64,000 nt of DNA from Ignavibacteriota bacterium. Its GTDB lineage: Bacteria; Bacteroidota; Ignavibacteria; UBA10030; SZUA-254. The notes beneath the pieces were generated by a model. It was not told where the DNA came from, made no database searches, and was given only the letters and a program-made list of their open reading frames with translations. This document shows positions 9,101 through 17,598 of the stretch, piece by piece; the stretch's first letter is position 1, and each line of letters opens with the position of its first letter. The stretch lies in assembly GCA_016212665.1 (NCBI GenBank), contig JACREZ010000003.1, positions 28,809 through 92,808 on the forward strand, given 5' to 3'. The translations under genes were made by a program, and so were the position numbers.

Positions 9101-11186
9101 AATTGAGAGCATCGGTTCTTTATCCCCGATTTGGCTTGGTGTACCGTTAATCATCGGGAAGAAAACAATTGGCATAATGACGGTTCAACATTATTCTGAT
9201 CCCAAAACCTATGGCGAGACAGAGCGACAAATGTTGGAGTACGTTTCGACTCAAGTAGCGAAAGCAATCGAACAAAAAAAGACGGAAGATTTATTACGGA
9301 CGAACGAACGACGATTCAGGACCCTCATTGAAAATAGTTCCGATGTCGTTGTCATGCTGGATAAACAAGGAAGGATATTGTACGAAAGCCCTGCGATATT
9401 TCAAGTGTTAGGCTTTACGGCTGAATCCCGAATCGGGAAATCAATTTTTGAAAAGATTAATCCGGATGACCTTCAAGATTTGAAACGAATTTATCAGGAA
9501 CTCCTTGAACAGCCCCATCAATCTGCTTCGTCAACCTTTCGTGTTTCTCATGTTAATGGAACCTGGCGATGGATTGAGGCTATCGCCACAAATTTTTTAT
9601 TTGACCCGAACATTCAGGCAATCGTTTCGAACTATCGTGATGTTACAGAGAGAAAAAATGCTGTCGAATCATTGAGGGATTCCGAGGAGAAATTCAGAAG
9701 TTTGTTTGAAAGTGCTACGGATGCAATTTTTACTGTTTCGCTTCAAGGCATATTTACTTCTCTCAATCCCGCTTTTGAGAAAATCACCGGTTGGAAATGT
9801 TCGGAGTGGCTTGGTAAGTCATTCAACACCATACTTCATCAGGAAGATTTGCCATTAGCGAACAGATTGTTTCAGGAAACAGTCAGCGAAAAACCTCATC
9901 CGGCATATGAACTCAGAATTAAAACAAAAAACGATGATTATTTTGTCAGCGAAATAACCACAACTCCCCGACGCCAGAACAACCAAATCATTGGAATACT
10001 TGGTATCGCACGTGATATAACAGAGCGAAAAAAGATGGAAGAGGAAATCCGTTACATTCAAAAAATGGAAAGTATCGGAATTCTTGCTGGAGGTGTCGCC
10101 CACGATTTCAATAATATTTTGGCAATTATTAATGCCTACACAGGTTCGATTAAACTTTCTGAAAATCTGCCGACACCATTACTCCATAACATTGAAATAA
10201 TTGAAAAGACAGTACGAAGAGGTGCTCGTGTTGTTCAGCAATTACTGACATTGGCTCGAAAGACAGAATCATTTTTTAGTATTATAACAGTTGACCCGAT
10301 AATCGATGAATTATCAAAGTTGCTTCATGAAACATTTCCGAAAACAATTACTTTTCAAAGTGATATCAAACAGAAAGATGTTTCAATTGCAGCTGACAAT
10401 AACCAGATATATCAAGTTCTCTTAAATCTTTGTTTGAATGCACGCGATGCCATGCCATTGGGAGGTAGTCTAACTATTGCGACAGAAATTACTTCATCGG
10501 AAATTGTACAAGAACTATTTCCTGAAGCGACGGGCGAACGGTATCTGAAAATTTCCGTGGCTGACACGGGAACAGGTATTGATGAGAAAACAAAACATCG
10601 AATTTTTGACCCATTCTTCACAACGAAGGAACGTGGACAGGGAACAGGACTCGGATTATCTGTGGTTTTTGGAATCATCGAAAATCACAAAGGATTTATT
10701 AATGTTGAAACTGAACTTAACAAAGGAACGACATTCAATATCTTTCTACCTTTGCCTGAACATCTTCCTGGCGATGATGTACTTGCCTCTCAAGTTGAAA
10801 CTGTAGCGAAAGGTGGAAACGAAACACTTCTTTTGGTAGAAGATGAAGTTCCACTTCTTGAATTAATGTCAAATATTTTAGAGGGATACGGTTATAAAAT
10901 TATTCCTGCATTCGATGGAGAAGAAGCCGTTCAGATATTTGCTGAACGTAATGAAGAAATTAAGTTAGTGCTCACAGATATGGGATTACCAAAACTTGGT
11001 GGTTTCGAGGCATTTCAGCAAATTAAAGGCATTCGTTCGGATGTGAAGATAATTCTTGCAAGCGGGTATCTTGATACAAAAGTGCGCGCTCAAATGATCG
11101 AGGCAGGTGCAGATGATTTTGTACAAAAGCCATATGATGTTCTTGAAATTGTTACTCGCATTAGAGAAATCCTTGATAGGAGATAA
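6171..11186 (+). CDS. very large soluble hybrid histidine kinase (PAS/GAF array, receiver)
   Basis: 1671 residues and no membrane helix. Approximate domain order: GAF 20-185, PAS 195-305, GAF 320-480, PAS 490-630, PAS 635-755, PAS 760-875, GAF 880-1035, PAS 1045-1165, PAS 1170-1285, HisKA 1295-1365, HATPase 1400-1530 and receiver 1550-1671. The phospho-accepting His is in GGVAHDFNN (H1311). The N box is NARDAM, the G boxes are DTGTGI and GQGTGLGL, and the receiver has D1558, the phospho-acceptor D1603 (LTDMG) and K1653. Nine sensory domains suggest integration of several cytoplasmic signals such as redox state, gases or small ligands. Ligands cannot be read from sequence. The response regulator gene follows after 37 bases. 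Confidence 0.95.
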   Translation: MKSRSTPNHSSENINITELLQKEKLHQAMLDISNVVNTSQQLQQLYTSIFELLKSSLHIKNYYIAFHTPKQNQITFPFSFDERSKEFLSRTSGKYLEEIVLHDATTYVCTQDDFLTFINQGRLIDDTFPMKVWVGIPLVVQQTVVGVLALYDYTNEKLFGKHELELAKYAATQISFALERKLAVMAIQEHELNLLALLENTDDAIWSIDNDYSIVTYNSQAKNIFRKIFNIELKEGLNFRDSTQTEEKMFWEEMYSRSFNNERFSVNRSYLNGEDRLELNISFNPIVNEQKIVAGVSVFVKNITQIKREEELKRERTELILRNQRVLTELAKKEYDSLETALNTIIVRDAQTLGVEQVSIWSFSQDRREIQCEAFVSLTFAKSMKGVKLHSKNYPTYFNALETLYAVVADDARTNSLTSEFTDSYLIPHGITSMMDTPIHLHGKVIGIVCHEHIGPARKWTLEEQEFATSIAELVSIAYETSKRKQAEIALRENEERYRMFILHSTEAIWRYEIEEPVPVTLPVNEQIQMFYKHGYLAECNEAMAKMYGFDNIEDFIGKRLAETLVPEEEQNIVMLRKLIESNYKLEDMETIEYDRNGNIKYFLNNLVGIVENGYLKRAWGTQRDITERKSAENSLMKLGHALRSISECVCITDMDNKIIFVNKAFTKTYEFSEEELLGHDIGQFHYSGNGSGHVQEIYEMTLKGGWQGEVINSKKDGTLFTSFLSTSIIRDEKGVPIALIGVSNNIEERKKSEKLIKESEQRFRVLTETVESAIIIYQNEKYVYANPAAERLLGYSMEELLGMNFWDVVHPDFKELIRQRGLARQRGEKIPPRYEFKILSKNGVERWIDFTAAVINYQGLQAVLGTAFDITERKRAEQLQSAVYRIAQAAEGAPDLKELFKAVHSIVAEVMYAKNFYIALYDDETNTVSFPYYVDEEDEPPQPQQAGRGLTEYVLRTGKSHLSTLEDHENLVQLGEIESIGSLSPIWLGVPLIIGKKTIGIMTVQHYSDPKTYGETERQMLEYVSTQVAKAIEQKKTEDLLRTNERRFRTLIENSSDVVVMLDKQGRILYESPAIFQVLGFTAESRIGKSIFEKINPDDLQDLKRIYQELLEQPHQSASSTFRVSHVNGTWRWIEAIATNFLFDPNIQAIVSNYRDVTERKNAVESLRDSEEKFRSLFESATDAIFTVSLQGIFTSLNPAFEKITGWKCSEWLGKSFNTILHQEDLPLANRLFQETVSEKPHPAYELRIKTKNDDYFVSEITTTPRRQNNQIIGILGIARDITERKKMEEEIRYIQKMESIGILAGGVAHDFNNILAIINAYTGSIKLSENLPTPLLHNIEIIEKTVRRGARVVQQLLTLARKTESFFSIITVDPIIDELSKLLHETFPKTITFQSDIKQKDVSIAADNNQIYQVLLNLCLNARDAMPLGGSLTIATEITSSEIVQELFPEATGERYLKISVADTGTGIDEKTKHRIFDPFFTTKERGQGTGLGLSVVFGIIENHKGFINVETELNKGTTFNIFLPLPEHLPGDDVLASQVETVAKGGNETLLLVEDEVPLLELMSNILEGYGYKIIPAFDGEEAVQIFAERNEEIKLVLTDMGLPKLGGFEAFQQIKGIRSDVKIILASGYLDTKVRAQMIEAGADDFVQKPYDVLEIVTRIREILDRR

Positions 11187-11223
11187 CGAATAATTAGTAG
11201 TTAAAGAAAATCGTGTAGAAATT

Positions 11224-12606
11224 ATGATTGATAAAAAAATATATCATGTACTTATAGTTGATGATGAAGCAGAAATCAGGAAACTGCTGGGAGAGGGTAT
11301 CCGGTACCTGGGATACTCTGTTTCGGTAGCGGTTGATGGAGCCGATGCTATTAACTTAGTGAACAGTAACCATTTCGATATTGTGATACTTGATGTCGAG
11401 ATGCCACGTGTGGATGGATTAGAGGTATTGCAACATATAAAAGAACATTCACCATGGACTGAAGTCATTATGCTCACTGGTGTGAAAGATATTCGTATCG
11501 CTGTCTCTGCTATCAAACTTGGCGCTTCCGATTACTTAACGAAGCCTACATCGTTCGATGAATTGGAAATTGTTATTGAGAAATGTCTTCGACAGAAATC
11601 TCTTCGTACCTCTACTTTTCTAATGCAACGCTCTCTTGATAAGGCTTGTCTCTTTGATGCTGTTGTCGGTAATAGTGAACCGTGGCTCGCACTTCTTGAA
11701 AAAGCGAAACGGTTTGCAGATGACGATTATCTAATTCACATAGAAGGAGAATCAGGAACCGGAAAGGAAGTACTTGCACATTATATTCATACACAAAGCC
11801 GAAGAAAAGAACATCCGTTCGTTATGGTTGATTGTGGTGTTCTTCATAGTACATTGATAGAGTCTGAATTATTCGGGCATATTAAAGGTTCATTTACAGG
11901 AGCAGACACAAATAAGGAAGGATTGGTTGAAATCGCACAGGGCGGAACTCTCTTTCTGGATGAAATCGGACATATTGATTTAACATTTCAACAAAAACTG
12001 TTGAAGTTTGTTGAGACAAAAACGTACCGGCGGGTTGGAGATACAGCAACACGAACAGTTGATGTGAGAATAATTACGGCTACAAATAAAAACCTTGCAG
12101 AGGAAGTTCGTGTTCAGCAATTCAGAAATGACCTATGGTACAGATTGAACGTTATGAAGTTAGAAATTCCTCCTCTACGTAGCCGACGTTCCGATATCAA
12201 ACTTTTTGCAGAATATTTTCTTGATAAGTTTAAAAAACTACAACAACCGAAGAAATTAACAGAAGAAGCCCTAACCGCGTTAGAACGATATCAGTGGCCC
12301 GGAAATGTTCGTGAATTACAATCAACTATACAACGTGCAATAGCCCTCTCCGGTGATGATTTCATAACGATAGAAGACCTCGCAATTGAACCCAATATCT
12401 CTATTCATGTTTCTGACAAATTCGATTCCAACGTTTTACATACCGCTTTAATTTCACTTGCCGAGAGTGAAAACAAACATATTCAATTCGTTCTTCATTC
12501 AGTTGACTGGAATATTTCTCAAGCCGCCAAGATTCTCCAAATTGGGAGAAACACGCTTTATGCAAAAATGAAAGAATATGGAATTGAACATATTGTATCT
12601 AAATAG
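11224..12606 (+). CDS. NtrC-family sigma-54-dependent response regulator
   Basis: 460 residues: receiver domain (about 8-125, phospho-acceptor D57 in ILDVEMP), AAA+ domain (about 145-370) and Fis-type helix-turn-helix (about 420-455). Unlike the degenerate paralogue at 3303-4301, all activator motifs are intact: GESGTGKE, the sigma-54 contact loop GSFTGA, FLDEIG and the arginine-finger segment FRNDLWYRL. It should bind upstream of sigma-54 promoters and drive open complex formation after phosphorylation, most likely by the adjacent hybrid kinase. Target promoters are not identified here. Confidence 0.95.
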   Translation: MIDKKIYHVLIVDDEAEIRKLLGEGIRYLGYSVSVAVDGADAINLVNSNHFDIVILDVEMPRVDGLEVLQHIKEHSPWTEVIMLTGVKDIRIAVSAIKLGASDYLTKPTSFDELEIVIEKCLRQKSLRTSTFLMQRSLDKACLFDAVVGNSEPWLALLEKAKRFADDDYLIHIEGESGTGKEVLAHYIHTQSRRKEHPFVMVDCGVLHSTLIESELFGHIKGSFTGADTNKEGLVEIAQGGTLFLDEIGHIDLTFQQKLLKFVETKTYRRVGDTATRTVDVRIITATNKNLAEEVRVQQFRNDLWYRLNVMKLEIPPLRSRRSDIKLFAEYFLDKFKKLQQPKKLTEEALTALERYQWPGNVRELQSTIQRAIALSGDDFITIEDLAIEPNISIHVSDKFDSNVLHTALISLAESENKHIQFVLHSVDWNISQAAKILQIGRNTLYAKMKEYGIEHIVSK

Positions 12607-12627
12607 TGCTGACGTTCGTCGATTGTA

Positions 12628-12843
12628 CTATTTATGAACACTGTTCGCGCTCGGAACGATTCCTATTTCAAGGATTCTATTTTTTCCTCCTTGAATAAAT
12701 GAGTTCAATGAAGTTTCAGTGGCATCAACTTTGTAATATTTCTCTTCAGGAGTGATTTTCTTAGCAATGTGAATTAGTGAACTGCGACAAAACAAAAAGC
12801 GTCCGTGATTACGGACGCTTTTTTTTTGCCTTGAATTGTTCAA
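12628..12843 (-). pseudogene. possible gene remnant in the intergenic gap (weak)
   Basis: Minus-strand frame of 71 codons. Its last 40 or so residues (PEEKYYKVDATETSLNSF.. to the stop) have protein-like composition, whereas its first part is only the translation of a terminator hairpin. No start with a ribosome binding site is evident. It could be the 3' end of a decayed gene. Otherwise the 12607-13020 gap holds only the terminator, a long palindrome and AT-rich leader for the ABC genes. Confidence 0.2.
12794..12827 (+). terminator. rho-independent terminator after the two-component operon
   Basis: Perfect 8-bp stem GCGTCCGT/ACGGACGC with loop GATT (12799-12818), followed by nine T (12819-12827) and preceded by a run of A. 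It is about 190 bases after the response regulator stop and would also work in the minus direction. Confidence 0.85.
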
Positions 12844-12871
12844 TGATAGAACAACGTTCTATCATTGAACA
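12837..12871. repeat. perfect 16-bp inverted repeat with a 3-nt centre
   Basis: Arms TGTTCAATGATAGAAC and its exact complement surround the centre AAC. There is no T-run after it. It lies directly after the terminator and about 150 bases upstream of the ABC exporter ATG, so it may be an operator for those genes or a mobile-element scar. Confidence 0.85.
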
Positions 12872-13020
12872 TATCCTTTATACAGTATTTGAATACAAAC
12901 ATCTTTTCTCGAACAAATAAGCCACTATTATTTTATTTTCAGATGGCACAAGTGTTGAATGGTTTTAACAAAAACAATGAATAAACAACACTAATCATAA
13001 ATAATTCTGTTGAGGGTATT

Positions 13021-13902
13021 ATGAGATTAATTGCTGAAAATATTAGCAAAGTCTATCAGAAGAAATTTTGGGGACTGAAAGACTTTAGTATGGACATAGA
13101 TTCCAAGCGAATAGGAATTCTGGGTCCGTATGGGTCGGGTAAATCCACGTTAGTTCACATCTTAACTACTGTAACAAAGCCAACAAAGGGAACCGTAACT
13201 CTGAACGGTACCGATATTTCTCAATCACCGGATGAATTGCGTTCGCATTTGGGGTACATGCCACAAAACTTCGGAGTATATTCGACGTTGACTGCACTTG
13301 AGTATTTGGAATATATTGCCGCATTAAAAGGAAAAAATAGAAAATTCAATCACGACAATATTATTGAACTGATGGAGTTGATGAAACTAACCGAAGTGAG
13401 AAAACAAATATTGGGTACTCTTTCACCGGGGATGCGGCAAAATTTAGGCATCGCCCAGATGTTCTTAAATGACCCAAAACTATTTGTCGTTGATGAATTA
13501 TCCGACGAACTTCTTCCTGAAGAACGCCATGATGTTTTGAGAATTTTATCTGAGCGTTCTCAAGGAAAATTATTGTTCATCACAACCGAAAGAGCATCAG
13601 ACTTAGAAGGCTTGGTTGATGAAATATATATCTTGTCAAACGGTTCCTTGTTAACAAAAACAACTCCTGATGAAATGAAACAGATTGTCAAAGGAAAAGT
13701 TTGGGAGATGACAGTTCCCAACTCACAATTATCAGCCGTACGCAGACGATTTTTCACCGTAGGGCTGGAACATACACGACAAGGAGACACGATAAGAGTA
13801 ATTTCGGATGAATCACCGGGAGAGAGCGCACTTAACGTAACACCCACGCTCAATGATGTTTACCAATATGTTCTTCATATCTGGAAAGGAAGCATCCAAT
13901 GA
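13021..13902 (+). CDS. ABC-2 type exporter, ATP-binding subunit
   Basis: 293 residues. The ABC ATPase domain covers about 1-215 with Walker A GPYGSGKST, Q-loop YMPQNFG, signature LSPGMRQ (variant of LSGGQ) and Walker B LFVVDE. The switch region reads FITTERA, without the usual His, and the D-loop is atypical, so catalysis may be altered. A further 75 residues form a C-terminal extension of unknown role. The start has a good GAGGG ribosome binding site. The next gene overlaps by 4 bases (ATGA) and encodes the membrane subunit, so the two are translationally coupled. The substrate is unknown. Confidence 0.88.
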   Translation: MRLIAENISKVYQKKFWGLKDFSMDIDSKRIGILGPYGSGKSTLVHILTTVTKPTKGTVTLNGTDISQSPDELRSHLGYMPQNFGVYSTLTALEYLEYIAALKGKNRKFNHDNIIELMELMKLTEVRKQILGTLSPGMRQNLGIAQMFLNDPKLFVVDELSDELLPEERHDVLRILSERSQGKLLFITTERASDLEGLVDEIYILSNGSLLTKTTPDEMKQIVKGKVWEMTVPNSQLSAVRRRFFTVGLEHTRQGDTIRVISDESPGESALNVTPTLNDVYQYVLHIWKGSIQ

Positions 13903-15515
13903 GTACGTTGAGAATTCTACTACAAATTGTCATTTCCAATTTCTATGATGAAATACGAAGAGACAAATTTTTCCTGACAAGTCTGGCAATACTTGCAATT
14001 ATCGTTGCCGCAGTTCCACCGCCCGATGCAAGCCATACAATTATTAACTTGGGGAATTATCGCCCGCTGTATAATTCTGCATGGATTGGGACAGTCGTGG
14101 CGGTTCTCACATCCATGATAATTGCTCTGACTGGATTTTATCTACTTCGTGGAAGAATCGAAAAGGATAAATACTTAGGTATCAGTGAACTGTATGCAAC
14201 AACAAAATTAGGCAAAGCGACCTACATCTTTGGAAAATTTCTGAGTAATGTTGCTGTTCTCTCATTGATTGTACTCCTTACAGCCTTAGCAAGTATTATC
14301 CTTCAGTTGAATTTCGGAGAAGAACCATACATTCATCTTTGGTCAATCCTATCTCCTTTTTTAATGATAACGTTGCCGGTAGTACTTATTGTTTCTTCAT
14401 TAAGTATCTTTTTTGAAATTTCAAGAGGTTTGAATGGAACAGTTGGAAATATTCTGTACTTCGTTCTTTGGATTGGATTTCTCTATAGTTCCGTGCAACC
14501 ATTAGAACAAACCACTCACCTTTTTCTTGGTACTCAAAACGACGTTTTTGGAATTACGCCTACTCTGTCCGAACTAAGTTCATCCATCAAAGAAAAACAT
14601 AATGATTATACCGGGATGATATATTTTGGCATTTCCATAAAAGACCTTAATAAAATCATTACAGCAGTTGAGTGGGAGGGAGTTGAGTGGAAGCACTCAA
14701 CTTATTCAGCAAGAATAGGATTAGTCGGAGTTTCTTTATTGTTGATGTCTTTATCCGGGCTATTGTTTTTCCGATTTGACCCTGCGTATGAACGAAGAAA
14801 GAAATTCCGAAATAGTTTGAGAGACAGGAGTTACATACGTAACGAAGAAACAAACATTATCTTCCCTGTAGTGCAAAAGATCATCACTCCCATTTTATCG
14901 GTGCAACGATGGATGAAATTTGAACAGATGCTCTACTCAGAAATGAAGAAATTGGTGAAAGAAACTACATGGTGGTGGTTCGTTGTCTCAGCCGTGTTAT
15001 TAGTCGTTTGTGTTGTCGCTCCTTTCGAGATAATGAGGGAGTGGTTATTGCCTGCCGCATGGGTTTGGCCCCTGTTCATCTGGAGTAGGCTCGGTATGAG
15101 ACTCAGTGAACATTACCGACACAAAAATAAAAATCAAGATGCACAACGAGATGCAATGTTGATGCAAGTTCTCTGGACAGTAGGAGTACTTGTCGCATTA
15201 GTAACCGGAGCGGGTGCTGCCATTCGATTTGTTCTGGCTGGTGAATGGTCGTCGTTAGCCGCGTGGATAATTAGTGCGACTTTTATTCCTTCACTTGCTT
15301 TTGTCTTATCAATCTGGACGAACAGTAATTATGCCTTTGAAGGAATTTATACGTTACTTTGGCTCGTCGGCTGTACAAGCAAACAGCCCCTTCTTGATTT
15401 TCTTGGAACGCTACAAGATTCTGTCGTCGTACAAAATCCGTTTTTATATTTAATCTGGACCATTGCATTGATAACGTTTGCCGCGGTGGGGAAACAGAGA
15501 CTCATAGAACATTAA
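13899..15515 (+). CDS. ABC-2 type exporter, membrane subunit
   Basis: 538 residues with about 12 predicted membrane helices in two blocks (about 25-300 and 355-535) separated by a charged cytoplasmic segment containing YERRKKFRN. This arrangement fits a membrane partner carrying two sets of transmembrane helices. It starts inside the stop of the ATPase gene. A strong terminator follows, so the pair is a two-gene unit. There is no motif that tells the substrate. Confidence 0.8.
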   Translation: MSTLRILLQIVISNFYDEIRRDKFFLTSLAILAIIVAAVPPPDASHTIINLGNYRPLYNSAWIGTVVAVLTSMIIALTGFYLLRGRIEKDKYLGISELYATTKLGKATYIFGKFLSNVAVLSLIVLLTALASIILQLNFGEEPYIHLWSILSPFLMITLPVVLIVSSLSIFFEISRGLNGTVGNILYFVLWIGFLYSSVQPLEQTTHLFLGTQNDVFGITPTLSELSSSIKEKHNDYTGMIYFGISIKDLNKIITAVEWEGVEWKHSTYSARIGLVGVSLLLMSLSGLLFFRFDPAYERRKKFRNSLRDRSYIRNEETNIIFPVVQKIITPILSVQRWMKFEQMLYSEMKKLVKETTWWWFVVSAVLLVVCVVAPFEIMREWLLPAAWVWPLFIWSRLGMRLSEHYRHKNKNQDAQRDAMLMQVLWTVGVLVALVTGAGAAIRFVLAGEWSSLAAWIISATFIPSLAFVLSIWTNSNYAFEGIYTLLWLVGCTSKQPLLDFLGTLQDSVVVQNPFLYLIWTIALITFAAVGKQRLIEH

Positions 15516-15550
15516 TACACGAACGTAGTACCCTCAACAACCCTACCAGA

Positions 15551-15589
15551 CGCCCCTCGTGGAGTAATCCATGAGGGGTGTTTGTTTTT
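15551..15589 (+). terminator. rho-independent terminator of the ABC exporter unit
   Basis: 13-bp stem (CGCCCCTCGTGGA with TCCATGAGGGGTG, containing G-T pairs) around a GTAA loop, followed by TTTGTTTTT. It is 36 bases after the permease stop. Confidence 0.88.
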
Positions 15590-15627
15590 GATTTCTTTCC
15601 ATTTCCTTGTATTTTCATTCTCACACT

Positions 15628-15900
15628 ATGAATTGTTCAGCAAAGATAGTAGTCAAAGGTTTAGTGCAGGGCGTCGGCTTTCGATATTTTGTTTACTCAA
15701 AAGCCGTAAAACTCGGTATTCACGGTTACACAAGAAATTTGTTTAACGGCGATGTCGAAATCGAAGCGGAAGGAACTCGTGGTTCAATCGAAGAATTAAT
15801 TAAAGAAGTGAAAGTCGGTCCACGCATTTCTCATGTTTCGGACGTTGTCATTGAGTGGAATGAGCCAACCGGAATATTCAATCAATTTTCTATTCGGTAA
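15628..15900 (+). CDS. acyP: acylphosphatase
   Basis: Small cytoplasmic enzyme hydrolysing acyl phosphates. The ATG at 15628 gives 90 residues, the normal length, and aligns with the family. An upstream TTG in frame adds seven poorly conserved residues. The catalytic pair is present: Arg19 in QGVGFR and Asn37 in YTRN, four residues earlier than in the animal enzymes. It is the first gene of a tight run with ispF, dedA, pap2, lnt, ltaE and a thioesterase. Confidence 0.93.
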   Translation: MNCSAKIVVKGLVQGVGFRYFVYSKAVKLGIHGYTRNLFNGDVEIEAEGTRGSIEELIKEVKVGPRISHVSDVVIEWNEPTGIFNQFSIR

Positions 15901-15909
15901 AGAGGACAC

Positions 15910-16395
15910 ATGCGATTCGGTATCGGGTACGATGTTCATAAATTCATTGAAAACAGGAAACTAATTCTTGGTGGAGTGGAAATTCCTTTCGAGAAAGGAC
16001 TTGATGGTCATTCTGATGCAGATGTACTGTGTCATGCCATAGCAGATGCATTGCTTGGCGCAGCTGCGCTCGGCGATATCGGAAAACATTTTCCCGATAC
16101 TGATCCGAATTACGAAGGTATTTCCAGTTTGGTCTTGTTACAACATGTTGCAGGTTTACTGAAGCAACATCAATTATCAGTTAACAACATTGATGCAACT
16201 TTAATAATGGAGAAGCCCAAAATTATTTCGTTTGTTGAATTGATGAGAGAACGTATAGCTCAATCTCTTTCTATTAGGGTTGCAGATGTATCAATAAAGG
16301 CAACAACAAATGAAGGATTGGGTTTCATCGGTAAAGGTGAAGGAGCCGCCGCATTTGCAATTGCATCACTCCAAGAAGTACCGGGGTGTGATTGA
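15910..16395 (+). CDS. ispF: 2-C-methyl-D-erythritol 2,4-cyclodiphosphate synthase
   Basis: Fifth enzyme of the MEP isoprenoid pathway, making MEcPP with release of CMP. 161 residues, the normal length. Zinc ligands D8, H10 (GYDVH) and H42 (VLCHA) are present, as are the signature DGHSDAD and the C-terminal ATTNEGLGFIGKGEG. It starts 9 bases after acyP and overlaps dedA by 4 bases. Its presence indicates that isoprenoids are made by the MEP route, which matters for interpreting the HMG-CoA synthase gene at 23.4 kb. Confidence 0.97.
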   Translation: MRFGIGYDVHKFIENRKLILGGVEIPFEKGLDGHSDADVLCHAIADALLGAAALGDIGKHFPDTDPNYEGISSLVLLQHVAGLLKQHQLSVNNIDATLIMEKPKIISFVELMRERIAQSLSIRVADVSIKATTNEGLGFIGKGEGAAAFAIASLQEVPGCD

Positions 16396-17006
16396 ACGAA
16401 ATCATTACTCTGCTTTCTCAGGTAGATCCGTTTTGGATTTATATTATTATCTTTGGCGTTGCATTTATTGAAAATTTATTTCCCCCCTTGCCTAGCGATG
16501 TTGCAGTAGTATTCGGTGGCGCTCTCGCTTCCTTAGGGAAAGGTAATTTTCTCCTTGCGTTGAACGCAGCAGTATTCGGTAGTACATTAGGCTTTATTGC
16601 TATGTTTACATTGGGAAACTGGTTCGGAAAGAAGATTCTTGATGAGGGGAAGTTAAGGTTTATCCCAAGGGAGACCGTAAACAAACTCGATGGATGGTTT
16701 GAGAAATATGGCTATTGGTTAATAGTCGGGAACAGATTTTTAGCCGGTACTCGCGCCGTTGTCTCGTTCTTCGCCGGTGTTTCACATCTTGACCCATTCA
16801 AAACGACGGTGCTTTCATTTTTTAGTTCTTTATTCTGGTATTCAATTCTTGTTTATGCCGGTTATTCGTTAGGAAAGAATTGGGAACAGATTGGTTTTTA
16901 CTTAAGCGCTTACAGTCAGGCAGTTACCGGAATATTGATTATAGTGATAATCATTTTTACTGTTCGATATTTCATTAAACAACGAAAGGCAAAATCGAAT
17001 GTCTGA
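16392..17006 (+). CDS. DedA/SNARE-associated family membrane protein
   Basis: 204 residues with a TTG start overlapping the ispF stop. The family signature is visible: FGVAFIENLFPPLPSDV near the N-terminus and the Arg-containing GNRFLAGTRAVVSFFAGVSH in the middle, with three or four membrane helices and two re-entrant loops. Members take part in membrane homeostasis. Some are flippases for undecaprenyl phosphate or phosphatidylethanolamine. The next gene, a PAP2 phosphatase, overlaps it, which fits a role in polyprenyl phosphate recycling, but this is inference. Confidence 0.9.
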   Translation: MNEIITLLSQVDPFWIYIIIFGVAFIENLFPPLPSDVAVVFGGALASLGKGNFLLALNAAVFGSTLGFIAMFTLGNWFGKKILDEGKLRFIPRETVNKLDGWFEKYGYWLIVGNRFLAGTRAVVSFFAGVSHLDPFKTTVLSFFSSLFWYSILVYAGYSLGKNWEQIGFYLSAYSQAVTGILIIVIIIFTVRYFIKQRKAKSNV

Positions 17007-17598
17007 GTTTCTACTACAAATTGACAAATCTCTTTTTAATCTTTGTAACCAGGGAATGGCAAATTCTTTCTTTGATGCAACAATGCCATTTCTTACCGAC
17101 CTGAACAAGCATTGGTTCGGTTGGATTTTGTTCGGTAGTCTTTGGCTTCTGTTACTTTGGAAAGGAGGGAAGAAGGGACGAATCATTGCTCTTGCTCTTA
17201 TTCCTCTAATCGTATTTAGCGACCAACTTAGTAGTACATTCATCAAAAAAGCAATTATGCGTCCACGTCCTTGTCACGATATTAACGGGAAGATTGTTAT
17301 GGAGCATTTGCGGTTGCTCGTTCCATGCGGAAGCGGATATTCATTTCCTTCCTCGCACGCTGTTAATAGTTTTGCTGCTGCAACATTTCTGGGCGTGTAT
17401 TATCGAAAATTTGCTTGGGCATTTTTTACCTACGCAATAGTTGTGGCGTTCTCCCGTGTATATGTTGGAGTTCATTATCCCTACGATGTCTTCGTCGGAG
17501 GAATTATTGGTATTGTTTGCGGGTTAATCATCGTTTCGTTACTACAGTTTACTGGTAGATTGATTCCTTCACTTGAGATAAAAAATCTTCCGGATTAA
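16999..17598 (+). CDS. PAP2-family membrane phosphatase
   Basis: 199 residues with five to six helices and the three PAP2 motifs: KKAIMRPRP (KxxxxxxRP type), SFPSSHAVN (PSGH type) and SRVYVGVHYPYD (SRxxxxxHxxxD). The catalytic His residues are in motifs 2 and 3. It probably dephosphorylates undecaprenyl diphosphate or phosphatidic acid/PGP in the membrane. The overlap with the DedA gene and the position before lnt place it in an envelope biogenesis operon. Confidence 0.9.
   Translation: MSEFLLQIDKSLFNLCNQGMANSFFDATMPFLTDLNKHWFGWILFGSLWLLLLWKGGKKGRIIALALIPLIVFSDQLSSTFIKKAIMRPRPCHDINGKIVMEHLRLLVPCGSGYSFPSSHAVNSFAAATFLGVYYRKFAWAFFTYAIVVAFSRVYVGVHYPYDVFVGGIIGIVCGLIIVSLLQFTGRLIPSLEIKNLPD

Noticed and set aside
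13021..15515. ABC exporter as a bacteriocin self-immunity system
   Set aside because: No precursor peptide or modification gene is nearby; function left open.
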